A DNA stretch of 64,000 nt, taken from Juglans regia (Eukaryota; Streptophyta; Magnoliopsida; Fagales; Juglandaceae). The notes below the pieces were generated by a model. That model saw only the letters and a list, made by a program, of their open reading frames with translations. It did not search any database and was not told the DNA's origin. The stretch is taken from positions 10,588,847 through 10,652,846 of the forward strand of contig NC_049914.1 in NCBI RefSeq assembly GCF_001411555.2. The letters run 5' to 3'. The translations under genes and the position numbers were made by a program. Below, in pieces: positions 24,072-35,859 of the stretch. Positions within the stretch are counted from its first letter, which is position 1. Each line of letters starts with the position of its first letter.

Positions 24072-24762
24072 TACGGGTGCTACCCGCCCCTTAAGGGGCG
24101 GGGCCACCCCTTCCCCGTCTCCTGTCCCTTGCCCCCACATGGGCGGGGGTAGAGATTTTTTTTCCGTAATCCACCTTTGTCCATGCGGGGGTGGGGTACC
24201 TCGTCTGTTGCACGGGGTGTGGGGGTGGACCTCCATCCGTCCACACCCCGCTCTCCTCCCCTCCCCCAATCGATTACAACAAACCCAATCAGTGTCTTTT
24301 ACAACAATGAACAAACCCAAGGGAGATTCATCTACTTCGGCGTCTGTTACTTTCATGGCAAACAAAATCGATTCATCTCAGTTTTAGCGGCGCCTGTTAC
24401 AACAAACCCAATCGAGTCCTCTCTACTGGCGTCTGTTACTTTCATGGCAAACGAGATTGAGAAAGATTGAGAGAGTTTGGGAGTCTAGGTCTGGGACGAG
24501 AGAGTTCGAGATCTAGAGAGATCGAGAGAGTTCGAGAAACTAAGGAATTGGGGGGGGGGGGTGTTTGGTTGGCATGTGGGAGCGGGGTAGGGGAATTACG
24601 GAGCGGGGCTGAGCCCCCTCCATCCCTTGCCTCCGCAACGCCCCTTTCATATGGGCGAGGGGCCCCGCCCCTGTTTTTGCTGAGCAGATCCCCCGCCCCA
24701 CTCAGGCAGGGGCGGGGCGAACAGGGCGGTGTAGCGGGGGCGGGCACCCGCTGCCCACCCTA
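24072..24762. mobile_element. GC-rich non-autonomous hAT element with 8-bp target duplication, nested in the Harbinger element
   Basis: CTTCAGAG is present on both sides (24064-24071 and 24763-24770). The ends read TACGGGTGCTACCCGCCCC and, inverted, TAGGGTGGGCAGCGGGTGCC. The outer ~100 bp of each end is very rich in G and C with CCCGCCCC/GGGGCGGGG hairpins, in strong contrast to the surrounding DNA. Open frames inside are shadows of this composition and encode nothing recognised. Confidence 0.8.
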
Positions 24763-25304
24763 CTTCAGAGTCTTAGTAAAGTAACAATTTGCGAAAGATA
24801 GAACAAGCCATTTAAGAAGAGCGTGGAAAATGAGGCTGGAATGAGAATTTTTTCTTAAGATGAAATGAAACTTAGACTGCTCTAGATGTGAATGCACTCA
24901 TAAGTGCTCTTATTTATACACAAAAATGTTACCGTTTGAAAATATGTCAGTTAGGAAAATGACAAAAAAAAAATTACTGTTGCAAGTTGGAAAAGATGTG
25001 TTACCGCTGGACAAAGGATAAAAATAGATAAATGACAAAAACTGTTACCATTAGTCAAATGACAAAAAAATATTACCATTAGATCTAAGTGAAAACCATA
25101 AATAGTTAAGATTGTAAATGAAAGTGAGAGAAAATAATATTAAAGAAAGAATAGAGAAATATTATTTTAATATAATAGAGAAATGATAGGGAATGTGATG
25201 TAGAATGTTTTTGAAAGATGAGTAATATTTAGGATAAAATTTTAGAAAATGTGTTTTTTAGCCAAAATTTAGAAAAAATTATAAGGAATGGTATGTGAAT
25301 GCCC

Positions 25305-26577
25305 TTGGGTGTTTGTCTCCGCATCTCTCTCAGCCTCACATTATGATTTGAAATCTTTCTTTATATTAATTCTACTGCTAACTCAGAGTTGTAATGGTGT
25401 ATAATCTTAGTAGTGATTCTAAAAGGTTTAGAATGATACACATTTTCATTTCTTTGGCATCTAACAGTGCTAACGATGGATTGAATTCTGGCTTTTTATA
25501 GTAAGTAAAAACATAAATTTTGTGAAATTTCAAACATGAGATTTAATCAAACTATTCAAGAATAGTGATTCAATGTATTATATATTTGACATATAAAATT
25601 ATGTTTATTTGATGAATAATTTTTTATAAGTATGATATATATATATATATATAAAGTAAAATTCTACAATCTCAAAACAATATGCTAGTTCGTATTGGTA
25701 ATGAAATATTTCATTGTAGTGTCCAAATCGAAACGATCTCCAAAACGGAATTCAAGACTTTAATGTACAAGTTTATGAGTTATAACCCAAATATGGATTC
25801 ATCTAAACTATTATTATTAGCTATCTCATGATTCAAACCTAACTTGAGGGAGTGTATGCGGCTTCTCGCCATCTAGGTCTCTCCTATTCGATTTTCAATG
25901 ACTATGGTGTTACTATGATCATATCCAAATAGGAAAGTCACTTTCAATTATCCATTCCTACACTTTTTTCTAAATATGATTGAAATACTTAACGTCAGTA
26001 AATATGATTCAAATGACAAAGTTAGGATGTTAAATATAATATGAAAAAATAACAAAAACAAAAAAGATATACCATTTATATATATATATATATGCGCGCG
26101 CGCGCACACACACACATTTATGTTATACTTGGTAGCCAAAAATGATAGATAATCATATTCATAAGGGAGTGAGGAAAAAACTAAGAGGTTGGTTTTCCAG
26201 GCAGGGACACAGTGGGCTGGCCAATTGGTAATTGGTCGTAGGTTTCAAATTTGAACATGAGCTCTCACTTAAATGAGCCAAAAACTCCCATTCTGGAGGA
26301 AATGATAATCATTTAGGGCTTGTTTGGAGGTACATATATTATGAGATTATCATAAATAATTTTGTATGAAAGAGTATATGGTCATAATGTCATTCCAAAC
26401 GTACACAATACATTTCATATGAAGCGATCACCATATTTTCATTTCTTTTCTCTCTTTTCATTAATGTTCAATTAAAAGACTTTTCACAACAGCATGACAA
26501 ATGGAAGAGAAACTTTTCTTTGATTCTGCGCCCCACCTTTCTTTCTTTTCCATCACACAGCCCTCCCCAAACCCTTT
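25305..26577. other. AT-rich intergenic DNA
   Basis: No gene or element is recognised apart from (TA)n tracts at 25638-25652 and the compound repeat at 26077-26116. Confidence 0.5.
26077..26116. repeat. Compound (TA)n(GC)n(CA)n alternating purine-pyrimidine tract
   Basis: About 16 bp of TA, 13 bp of GC and 11 bp of CA units follow each other without a break. The whole tract alternates purine and pyrimidine. Confidence 0.95.
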
Positions 26578-26905
26578 TAGCGCCTATTTGGAATATGGAT
26601 TGAGTTAGTTTAATTTAATTTTAACCTGAGTCTAACATCTAAACACTCAACTCTTAAATCACTAAACTTATTTCAACTCAAAAGTTCTTTACACATGATA
26701 CCCAAAACCTTTTTCAATTCAACACATTTTTACACGTGGGACCCATAATCTCCATAAACATATCTAAATTCATCTTAACACTCAAACACATTTAAACTCA
26801 TCTTAGGTGGGCTCCACAAAACTCACTTTATCATCTCAACTTACTACTATTCATAAAAAACTTAACTCATCTGAATTCAGCTCAACATGCAAATGGAGCT
26901 TTTTT
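26578..26905. repeat. Dispersed repeat family A, long variant, copy 6
   Basis: It starts TTTGGAATATGGATTGAGTT, contains TTACACGTGGGACCCATAATC and AGGTGGGCTCCACAAAACTC, and ends CAACATGCAAATGGAGC. The same long form recurs inverted at 55228-55580. Confidence 0.6.
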
Positions 26906-27924
26906 TTCCCCAAAAATTAACTCACACAACACTCTTACACAAAACTAATCATTATTAATAAAACATATAAAGAAATTAATTACTCTATTATTATAAAAAC
27001 AAACCAATCATTAATGAGACTCATCACTTTTTTAAATTTCTATAAAAAATAAAAACCATCTCAACTTATTTTATACATCTAAATATATCTCAATGAGACC
27101 TACACTCTTACTAGGGCTGAAAAACCGACCAGTCGGTTCGGTTTTGGGCCCAAACAGAGACCGACCGGTCGGTTTTTTATAGGCTCAAAACCGGCCGAAA
27201 TCGACCGACCAGGGTATGAAAACCGGCCGATTCGGTTACCGGCCGGTTCACGGTCGGTTTGGCGGTTTTGGGCCACTGTATTTGGGCCGATTTTAGCACT
27301 GTTTGGGCCATTTTAAGACCCAATTCAACCTCTTTTTGAGCTCATTTTGTTATTCAAGATCATCTACTACAAAGTTTTTTTTTTTGCAGAATTTTTAAAA
27401 TTAATTAATTTAATCAATTTCTTTTTAATTTTAATCATGCCATGCATATATTATTAGTAACTAATAACTATTAACTACTACATATATACTATAATCTTAT
27501 TATCTTATATACTAAATTACTAATTACTAGATAAATAAATAAAAACTCCACTAGATGTTTAATACACATTACAAACAAAATTAAATTGTCTTAAGCAACA
27601 AATAAGTTGAATAACAATTGTTTTTGAATAAAACCCAAAAAATCTTCATTCTTCAGTCTGCAGTCTTCGACTCTTCAATCATCAATAGTTGTGATGTATG
27701 ATGCTCCTAACTCTATAAGAAAACACCAAATAATCAAATTATTAATATTAATAAATTAGGATAATGAAAACAAATTAAATTAAATAATAAAATTAAATTA
27801 AATAATAAAAATAAATGAATATGGAAATTGAATGAGTAAAAGTTAAAAACACATTACCGGAGTCTACTACAAAGCTCTCAACATTATCCATGGAGTCTCG
27901 AATATCAATTGGCGTTGACGGATG

Positions 27925-29927
27925 TCACAACCAATTCTGAGTACAAATAAATGCCTGAACAGTTCTTGGAGCCAAGGAACTCCGAAAAGGATCAAGTATC
28001 CGACCTCCCGTACTAAATGCGGACTCCGATGCAACCGTGGAAACAGGCATGGCTAATACGTCTCGTGCAATTCTCGCAAGTATATGATAGTTAGGCTTAT
28101 TCACTTTCCACCAATTCAACAAATCAAAAGATTGACTGAATGTCTCACAACCATCTGATAAATACCGATCAATCTCTGTTTTGGTTGATGTAGATCTAGA
28201 GGCAGTCGATGCTTGCAACCACTCATAAAAAAGTTGTGACTCATGATTGTCTTCAACATCATCTGGAGGTGCAACTGACGGAGGGGAAACATGTTCTCTG
28301 CTACTCGAGGAAGAACCGAACGTATCATTATACTCCTCATACATGTCTGATAATAATTGTCTCACCCTCGACAATAAATCTTCAGCCCAATTGTGATCAT
28401 AAATTTTTTTCAAGTGAAAAGTAAGAAGCCCCAACTTACTACGTGGATCAAGGAGAACTGCAATCAACAACAACAAATTCAGTCTATCCAATGAACCCCA
28501 ATACTTATCAAATTTCATTTTCATGCTTATGGTCATGCTCATCAAACAAGTATTCTGACTCTCACACAGTCTAACCAACTCTTTTTGGAGCCTACAAATC
28601 TTCAAAAAACTTGTGTTTGCCGTGACATGCAAAGAACCAGAAAATCGACAAGTGGCATCATAAAACATTTTCAAAAATTTCACAAAAACTCGCACTATCT
28701 CCCACTCGTCAGCTCTAGGAGGCCCAATGTTTCCATCCTTAAAGTAAGAAAGGAAATTGTAGTCCTCACTCTCCATTTGCCTAAAAGCCTTTTCAAATTT
28801 CTCAGCAGCCTCCGACATCATGTAAGTTGAATTCCATCGAGTTTGCACATCAGGGCACAACATTTTTTTACAATCAATGTTTTCATTTTCTGCACATCTC
28901 TTAAACTTGTCTAATCTTGCAGGGGAGGAGCACACATATCTAACCGCATTTCTAATCATTGTAATGGCATCATCACACTCCTTAAGACCCTCATTCAAGA
29001 CAAGATTCAGAATATGAGCACAACATCTCATGTGCATATACTTTCCTTCCAACATATTCTCCGTCAAAAAATGTCTCAAATATGCAATTGCAGTATTATT
29101 TGAGCTAGCATTATCAACAGTAACAGTAAATATCTTATCAATGCCTCAATGAAGGAGGCACGATTCAACATATTTTCCAATGGTATCCTCTTGATGATTA
29201 GGGATTAAACAAAAATTTATAATTTTCTTCTGTAATTTCCAATCACTATCAATGAAATGGGCAGTTAGACACATATAATTAAGATTTTGTACCGATGTCC
29301 ACGTATCGGTAGTTAATGAAATCCTCATTCCCCCATCTTTGAATAACTTTTTAAGTTTGGCTTTTTCATATGCAAATAGTTTCATATAATCTCTTGCAAC
29401 CGTCACTCGACATGGCACTTTAAATCTAGGTTCAAGTAACGAAACCATCTTCTTAAATCATTGCTCTTCAACAATTCTAAATGCTAATTCATCGAGAATT
29501 ACCATCTCCGCAAGCGCCATTCTCACAGCCTCCTCACTATATTTATGAGTTACAAGATTTCTTAAAGAATTATCACTCTCTCCAAACCCCTCCGAGGATA
29601 CCTCACCAGCCAATGTTGTTTGGTATTTATCTAAAGGCCCACGCTTATGAGGATTTTTGGGACATGAAGATAGATGGTTTTGCATAGTTGAAGTTCCGTT
29701 CTCTTCGAGTGACAAGCGTATATCTTGCCACAATAATTGCACTTGGCCTTAGGATCATCTATGGAACAACCCTAAACTTTTGTAAAATGATCCCAAACAA
29801 TTGACGGAACCTTCCCCTTCCGTTTCTTAGGAAGTGGACAATTATTACTATTAGGGGCACTTGAAGTCGGGGGTTTTGGAATTTGGGAGTTCGAATCAAG
29901 ATCAATTGAACTTGACGAATAATCCAT
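27925..29927 (-). pseudogene. hAT transposase (zf-BED, RNase H-like core, C-terminal dimerisation domain), lightly disrupted
   Basis: From the ATG at 29927 the minus strand encodes a Ser/Pro-rich start, then a BED-type zinc finger (VPSIVWDHFTKV, CNYCGKIYACHS with a C-x2-C pair). Next come LTTDTWTS-type (first catalytic Asp) and TVDNASSN (second Asp), the CCAHILNLVLNEG (C-x2-H) block, TRWNSTYMM, a DUF4413-like linker, and the C-terminal block ARDVLAMPVSTVASESAFS with GRILDPFRSSL of the hAT dimerisation domain. The last 384 codons (29079-27925) are uninterrupted. Upstream there are three nonsense changes (after FTKV at about 29775, at about 29455 and at about 29145, the last two TGA where Trp-like context is likely) and one frameshift near 29695-29715. 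Strain differences could leave intact copies elsewhere. Confidence 0.92.
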
Positions 29928-30720
29928 CTAATATGTAAAAACAAGAAAGAACAAAAAATCACCACAATTGTTAATTACAAAGCAGCTAGTTTGCAACGTG
30001 GCAAACATCACAAATCTAAGATTCTAATCTACATTTTAGATCGCTCATAAATCTCACAAATTATTTTACTTTCAATAAATATCACAAATTATTTATAACA
30101 TAAACACATCATAAATTTTACTTCTAATAAACATTACAAATTTTTTTTTTCAACAAAATTACATCCAATCCGTGAATGGCAATGCACACTGCCGACGAAA
30201 ATCAATCAAAATTCTTCAACAAAATCATCCTCACTATTTCAATCATCTCAACCAAGCAAACAAATTCTCTAACCCTAGATTGAAATACCAAATCAGAAAA
30301 CAAAAACACTAATCCACCGAACTTTTGCAAACTCGGGTTCTAAATAAAATCTCACAAAATACTTATAAATAAATAAATAAATCTCAAAATCATACCTAAA
30401 AACAACAATGGAGGCTCTCGGGTCCCTATGGTTTGCCGGAAGAAGCGTGGAGACTGTGCCGCTGCTGGACGGTGGACCGCTGGGCGTCGGTGAGCCGTGA
30501 GTGGCTGGAGTCGCTAGAGTCAGTGGAGTCGTGGACGGCAACGCGGCGTCACGCACGGAACTGGCCGAAACGGCGAAATCGTCGAAGACTCGAAGGAGAG
30601 AGGGAGGCATAAAGGAAACTGGGTAGGGGGGTCCGAACGAAATGGACCAGGGCTCGGGGACAATATGCCCTAGTTGGAACAGCGCCGTTTCCCTTTATTT
30701 TTTTTCTAATTTTAAGATGA

Positions 30721-30762
30721 AAACGACGTCGTTTCACTTATTTAAGTGAAACGGCGTCGTTT
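30721..30762. repeat. Near-perfect 20-bp inverted repeat with AAACGACGTCGTTT core
   Basis: AAACGACGTCGTTTCACTTA is followed by TTAAGTGAAACGGCGTCGTT, its reverse complement with one mismatch. It lies upstream of the hAT transposase start within the same element, so it may be a promoter or transposase-binding structure. Confidence 0.85.
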
Positions 30763-31099
30763 AATAAATGAATATATTTTAAAATATATATATATATGGC
30801 GTCGGCCGATTTTTCGATTTTTGGTTGGTTCAAACCACGACCGAACCGGCCGACGCCGGTTTTGATGATTTATCAACGATGACCGACCGGTTCCCTGCCG
30901 GTTTCGGCCGGTTCCGAGCTCCGACAGCCGGTCTAAGTCGGTCTCGGCCGGTTTTTCAGTTTTCTATACAGCCTTAACTCTTACACAAAATTAACTCAAA
31001 TATCTTAACTCACTACTATTTATATATACTCTAAGATACTCAAAATCCAAACGGATCCTTAGCCCAAGTTCAAAGCTTGGAGACCAACCCAACATCTTT

Positions 31100-31410
31100 A
31101 GGCCTTGTTTGGGAACCCATAACTTCATATTTTATCTTATTTTCTTCCCAAACATCACTAAAATACAAATACTTTTCAATTTTACATCTTCAATTTCTTC
31201 ATCTAATCATTATAAATTTTCCAAACTTTCAAATAATATATAGAAAATAATTTAACTTTTTCAAATTCTAAAATAAAAATTATATTAAAAAATTATGTTA
31301 TAACAATATTTTAATTTTGTAACATTTTTATTCAATTTTCTCTCTCCCTTCCCAGAACCCAATAAAATAACTTAAGTCAAACCATTTCATTATTATTTAC
31401 AAATCATTTC
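31100..31410. repeat. Dispersed repeat family A, variant copy 7
   Basis: It begins TTTAGGCCTTGTTTGGGAAC, carries TTTAACTTTTTCAAATTCTAAAAT and AAAAATTATATTAAAAAATTAT, and ends AAACCATTTCATTATTATTT. The same variant recurs at 35600-35860, 46878-47225 and 56355-56630. Confidence 0.55.
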
Positions 31411-31429
31411 ACTACTAGGAGGGGTATTT

Positions 31430-32055
31430 CCCCCCGGCCCATCCAAGTTGGGTCTGGCCCTAACATTGGGTCCGGTTTCGGTTCCGTAGTTTTCGGAACC
31501 AGACCGGACTGGTTGGAAAAAATATATATATAAAAATTAATTTTATATATTATACAAAATATTTATATATATAAGTTTTATATATAATATATAATAATAT
31601 ATTAAATTTTTATATATAATGTATAATTATATATCTTATATGAAATAATTTCATATTATAATTTATAAATTATAACATAAAATGTTAATCTTAAATATGA
31701 ACATTTGTAATTTGTTTGATCATATGTTATTAATATAATTATATATAAGATAATATTATTATAATTTATAAAATAAAAGTTTAATCTTAAAAATGACAAT
31801 TTAATTAATTATATGCTTTAAACATAATATATATATTAAATTTTTAATAATATTTTATCATAAGAAGTAATATTTTATTATATGTTTTTTACATTTTAAA
31901 AAAATCAAAAAATCGGACCGAACCGAAAACCAGTAAAACCGGATGTACCGGTTTAGGAGGGTAACCAGGGTGTAATTGCTTTTGAAAAATAAAAAAACCG
32001 GTATATATTGGTTCGGTCCTAGATTTTGTCCAAAATCGGACCGGTTACACCCCTA
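31430..32055. mobile_element. hAT-like MITE, family B copy 2, inverted
   Basis: Read from the right end on the minus strand it starts TAGGGGTGTAACCGGTCCG and continues with ATCTAGGACCGAACC, the same order as at 11990. The left end (GGGTCCGGTTTCGGTTCCG near 31470) carries the GGAACCGAAACCGG motif. Its central 400 bp is almost pure A/T. The left boundary is uncertain. Confidence 0.55.
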
Positions 32056-33070
32056 ACCGGTAAACGGAGGATGTGGATGACCCTCCATTCTCTGAAGGAG
32101 GGGACTAGAAGTGACCGCGCAATTCACCCACCATCGGGACATGCCTTGGAAGCCACACCACATTAAAAACGTCATCTCAAGAGCCACACTGTATTGAAAA
32201 CTTTGCTTCAGAACACCACGTCGCATTAAATATCAAGCCTAAGATAGACTCAGGCGAGACGATTTATCCTGACACAAGAACAAAATGTTCCCGCGTAACT
32301 TCATATAAAAACTACATCCCAAGTACAAAAAAACTCTCTTTGAACTCTATGGTTAAAAAGACAAGACTCTAAACACTCGAGACTAACTAAGGCATCCGAG
32401 ATTCTCCAGACCACCCCAAGCCCACCTTCTCCCTTGTGGTTGCAGGTGAAGATCTCGGCCTGAGTTGTCAGAACCTTGTTTAGGCGTACAAAACACGACG
32501 TTAACAACTACTATTCACATATTTAAGCAAGTCCCCCCCTTGACGAACTAGTCTAAATATTTTCTCCAACGAATTTAGCTTGGTTTGGGCTTACAATAAT
32601 TTAATGACTTCGTTTATTTAGTTATTTGAATATTTAGAGTCACATAAGTGAAGATGGATTTCTTTTTTACACGATAAGCACCATTTTATTTGATTGAGAT
32701 TGTGGGTATTTATAACTCTTAAATAAAGCTGCAAAGACAAACATATCTAAATTTAAGATAAGAATTTCCCTCCATTTTGAAAAAACAATTGATAAGGGAA
32801 ATGATGATGATATTTCATACTTTATACTAACATTTTGAAAATAATTATTGTAAAAGTATCGAACAGATCATAAGGTTCCCTATGCCAAACTCATCCAAAC
32901 CAAGAAAGCAGATGGAATTATAAGAGGTTGTTTTAGCCCATGCGTCTGTACCTTCCAAATATTGGTATGTGGCTTTTCAAACTATCCTTAATAACACTTC
33001 CCCTTTTCAAAAACTCTTTCATCATCCTCTTGATTACAAGTTTTGATGTACCTTTGGATCCTCCTGCTGG
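32056..33070. other. Unclassified intergenic segment
   Basis: Moderate GC content at 32060-32530, then A/T-rich. No coding match and no terminal repeats are recognised. It might contain eroded sequence of the copia element that follows. Confidence 0.4.
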
Positions 33071-33079
33071 CCGAATTTG

Positions 33080-33603
33080 CAGCCCTTCAATCGACATAAA
33101 ATGGACCTCCAGTCTTAACTGTGCATTTTTATGGGTTATAGTCATGATTACAAAGGCTATAATTGTTTGCATATTCCCATAGGCCGAACATATGTCTCTT
33201 GGGATGTAAGATTTGATGAATTAAATTTTCCATTTGCCTCTTAACCCACCAACCAGCCCAATACATACCCCTCGTCCTCGATATCTGCTGGCCTTGGGCC
33301 TCTAATTTCTCCCAGACCTCTATCCTCCCCTACAGGCCTTCCCTTATCAAGCCCACTCAATCTTGAGCTTGCATCTACCTCTCTTCCTCACTTATCAACC
33401 TTACCCAATACCTTTTCATCTCCTTCCACCTCTTCATTACACGATTCAGGCGTCTCTCCCTCTGCGCCCTCTTCTTCCCCACTCTCGTGTCTTGACTTGG
33501 AATCTCGGCCCCCCCACCTTTCATCTTTGGTCACCCGCTCTAAAGTAAACAAATTATTTCCCTTTCATCATTCTGATGGCACAGTCCCATGGCCTCCTCC
33601 TAA

Positions 33604-33659
<56 letters not shown>

Positions 33660-35245
33660 GATCTCCCAGTCTCCTTCCATTCTTGAAGAACCCACTTCCT
33701 ATACAGAGGCTTCCAAGTACCTCGAGTGGCGCACTGCCATGGATATCGAGTTTCAAGCCCTCCTGCACAACCAAACTTGGGATCTGGTACCCTTCTCTTC
33801 TAATCTTAATACTTTGAGTTCTAAATGGGTTATCAAAACCAAATGACTTGCTGATGGCACCCTTGAACACTGCAAAGCATGTCTGGTGGCCAAGGGATTT
33901 CATCAGCAAGATGATATAGACTATACTGAAATGTTTAATCCTGTTGTGAAGCTAGTCACAATTCGTCTTCTCACTTCTCCGGCCGTGACTTCAAATTGGC
34001 CACTACATTAGTTGGACATACAAAATGCTTTTCTCCATGGTGATTTGGAGGAAGCTGTATAAATGCAGCAACCCTCTGGGTTTGTCAATCTGGATTTCCC
34101 CACTCATGTCTATAAGTTGACAAAGTCCATTTATGGACTCAAACAAGCCCCTAGGGCCTGATTCTCTAAACTGAGTGATAGATTACTCTCTCTTAGGTTT
34201 CAAAGTTCTAAATTTAATTCTTCATTATTTACTCTTCATCCTTATCCTCATTCAATTCATATTTTAATTTACGTTGATGACATTATTGTTATTGGATCTA
34301 ATGTTTCTCTTATTTCAAATTTCATTGATGCTTTTCAGTCTTATTTTCTTGTTAAAGATCTAGGTCCGTTGTATATTTTCTTAAGCATTGAGGTTTTTCG
34401 TAATTCATCTGGCTTATTCATGTCTCAATCCAAGTATATTTGTGACCTATCACATCGGACCGATATGAATAATTCCAAACTTATATCTACCCCCATGTCC
34501 TCCTTCATCAAACTCACTGCCCTAGATGGTCCTTCATTTGAAGATCCTCAATTATACCGAAGTGTGGCGGGTAGCCTGCAATATCTGGTATTTACTCGGC
34601 CAGATATCTCCTTTTCAGTTAACAAAGTGTGTCAGTTTATGCACTGTCCTCGTTTGCCTCATTGATAAGCAGTCAAACAAATTCTTCGTTACCTACGTCT
34701 TACTCAATAGTTTGGTCTTCATTTTTCTTCATCCTCTTCCTCCACTCTTTCTGCGTACTCCGATGCTGATTGGGCTGGTTGCCTTGATGACTGCAAGTCT
34801 ACTAGTGGTTTTTGTATCTGCTTTGGATCACACCTAATCTCTTGGGGTTCTAAGAAGCAACCCATTATTGCTTGATCCTCTACTAATTCTGAGTATAAGG
34901 TTGTAGCTAATACAACATGTGAAATTATGTGGTTACAATCACTAATGAAAGAACTTGGTATTTTTCTTCCTGAGCCACCTACTCTGTGGTGTAACAATTT
35001 GGGTGCGACTTATTTATCTGTAAATCCTATCATGCATTCTCGCATTAAACATGTTGACCTTGATTATCATTTTATTCGTGATCGAGTGGCAACCAAAGCT
35101 CTCAAGGTTTCTTTTGTGACTAGCAAAGATCAGCTTGCTGACATTTTTACTAAGCCACTCTCCACAGCTCGATTCATTCTCTTACGCTCAAGCCTCACTA
35201 TTTGCTCAATGTTGCTTGATTCACGGGGGGTTGTTAAGAAATAGA
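33080..35245 (+). pseudogene. Ty1/copia polyprotein remnant (integrase end, reverse transcriptase, RNase H)
   Basis: With a frameshift near 33130, the integrase tail reads YSHDYKGYNCLHIP then GRTYVSWDVRF. A Pro/Ser-rich linker holds a CT microsatellite. Reverse transcriptase (RVT_2) begins EWRTAMDIEFQALLHNQTW at about 33725 and includes SKWVIKTK, NAFLHGDLEEAV, SIYGLKQAPRA and the catalytic IYVDDIIVIG at about 34270. Then come KDLGPLYIFLSIEV, YRSVAGSLQYLVFTRPDISF, the RNase H YSDADWAGCLDDCKSTSGF at about 34755, and DLDYHFIRDRV with KDQLADIFTKPL at the end. Many stops (for example after VIKTK, after APRA and after RLPH) and a frame change near 34665 kill it. The gag and protease part is missing upstream. 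Confidence 0.9.
33608..33657. repeat. (CT)n microsatellite inside the copia linker
   Basis: About 25 CT units directly before the reverse transcriptase block. Confidence 0.97.
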
Positions 35246-35603
35246 ATTTCTTTGGAGCAGAACATGATAGTTTGAGAAGCACCAATAGAAATATGGAGGT
35301 GACTCTAGAAGACTCTAGGAAAAATGTTGCACCATTGGAGGGAGAAATTCTACGCTAGGTATCAGAAGGAATAATCTAGAAAATATTCCTCATAATTGAT
35401 TCTGTTATTGTATATTTGAGATATAAAATATTCCAACTGTGGAATATATATCTGTGATGTAAAAAGGCTCTATAAATACATTGTAAACATCCAGTATAGA
35501 GGTATAAAAAAAAGGGACGATGTCTTTTACCATGAATGAAGCAATACTCCTTTGAGGACTTTCTTCATCACTTGCTGTGCTATGTTATTTTTATACTTTA
35601 TCA
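35232..35603 (+). mobile_element. 3' LTR of the copia element
   Basis: A purine run (CACGGGGGGT) just upstream serves as the polypurine tract. The LTR starts TGTTAAGAAATAG and probably ends ...ACTTTATCA. It contains a TATA-like CTCTATAAATACATTG at about 35469. The matching 5' LTR is not visible in the window, so the exact 3' end is inferred from the TG...CA rule. Confidence 0.65.
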
Positions 35604-35859
35604 GGAAATAATTTTCATTTCATCTTATTTCATTCTAAAACATTACTCAAACACAAACATTTTCAAACTAATAATTACAACCTTTTGAAATTAATCAATA
35701 CAATTTTCTCAATCTTTCAAACAAAACACAAAAAATAATTCAACTTTTTCAAATTCAAAACAAAAATTATATTAAAAAATTATATTCTAATAATATTTTA
35801 ATTTTATAACATTTAACTAAAACTATCTCACTACTATTCACAAATCTTCATACGACTAT
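35604..35859. repeat. Dispersed repeat family A, variant copy 8
   Basis: It carries TTTCATTTCATCTTATTTCA, AATAATTCAACTTTTTCAAA, AAAAATTATATTAAAAAATT and an ATCTCACTACTATTCAC end. It directly follows the copia LTR. Confidence 0.5.

Larger units (their letters stand above)
18999..25304. mobile_element. Degenerate PIF/Harbinger element, internally rearranged (6.3 kb)
   Basis: The left end GAGCACCCACCACA follows TTA. The right end, read inward, is GGGCATTCACATACC and is followed by TTG, close to the TTA target typical of PIF/Harbinger. The interior holds a transposase C-terminal piece (+, 20740-21287), a Myb/SANT-like accessory protein remnant (-, 21886-22840) and a transposase N-terminal piece (-, 23790-24063). 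The two transposase pieces lie on opposite strands, so the element has been rearranged. A GC-rich hAT element is nested at 24072-24762. Boundary assignment is moderate; the protein content is firm. Confidence 0.7.
27112..30976 (-). mobile_element. Nearly complete hAT transposon (3865 bp) with perfect 8-bp target duplication
   Basis: ACTCTTAC flanks both ends (27104-27111 and 30977-30984). The ends read TAGGGCTGAAAAACCGACC and, inverted, TAAGGCTGTATAGAAAACTG. Subterminal regions are packed with CCGACCGG/CCGGTCGG motifs, which are likely transposase binding sites. A hAT transposase gene lies on the minus strand between them with only a few disruptions, and a hairpin lies upstream of it. The perfect duplication indicates a rather young insertion. 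Confidence 0.93.

Noticed and set aside
24139..24784. Several Pro/Gly/Arg-rich frames
   Set aside because: They follow from the GC-rich arms of the nested hAT element and are open on both strands.
33568..33909. Minus-strand frame of 113 codons
   Set aside because: It is antisense to the copia reverse transcriptase start and crosses the CT tract.
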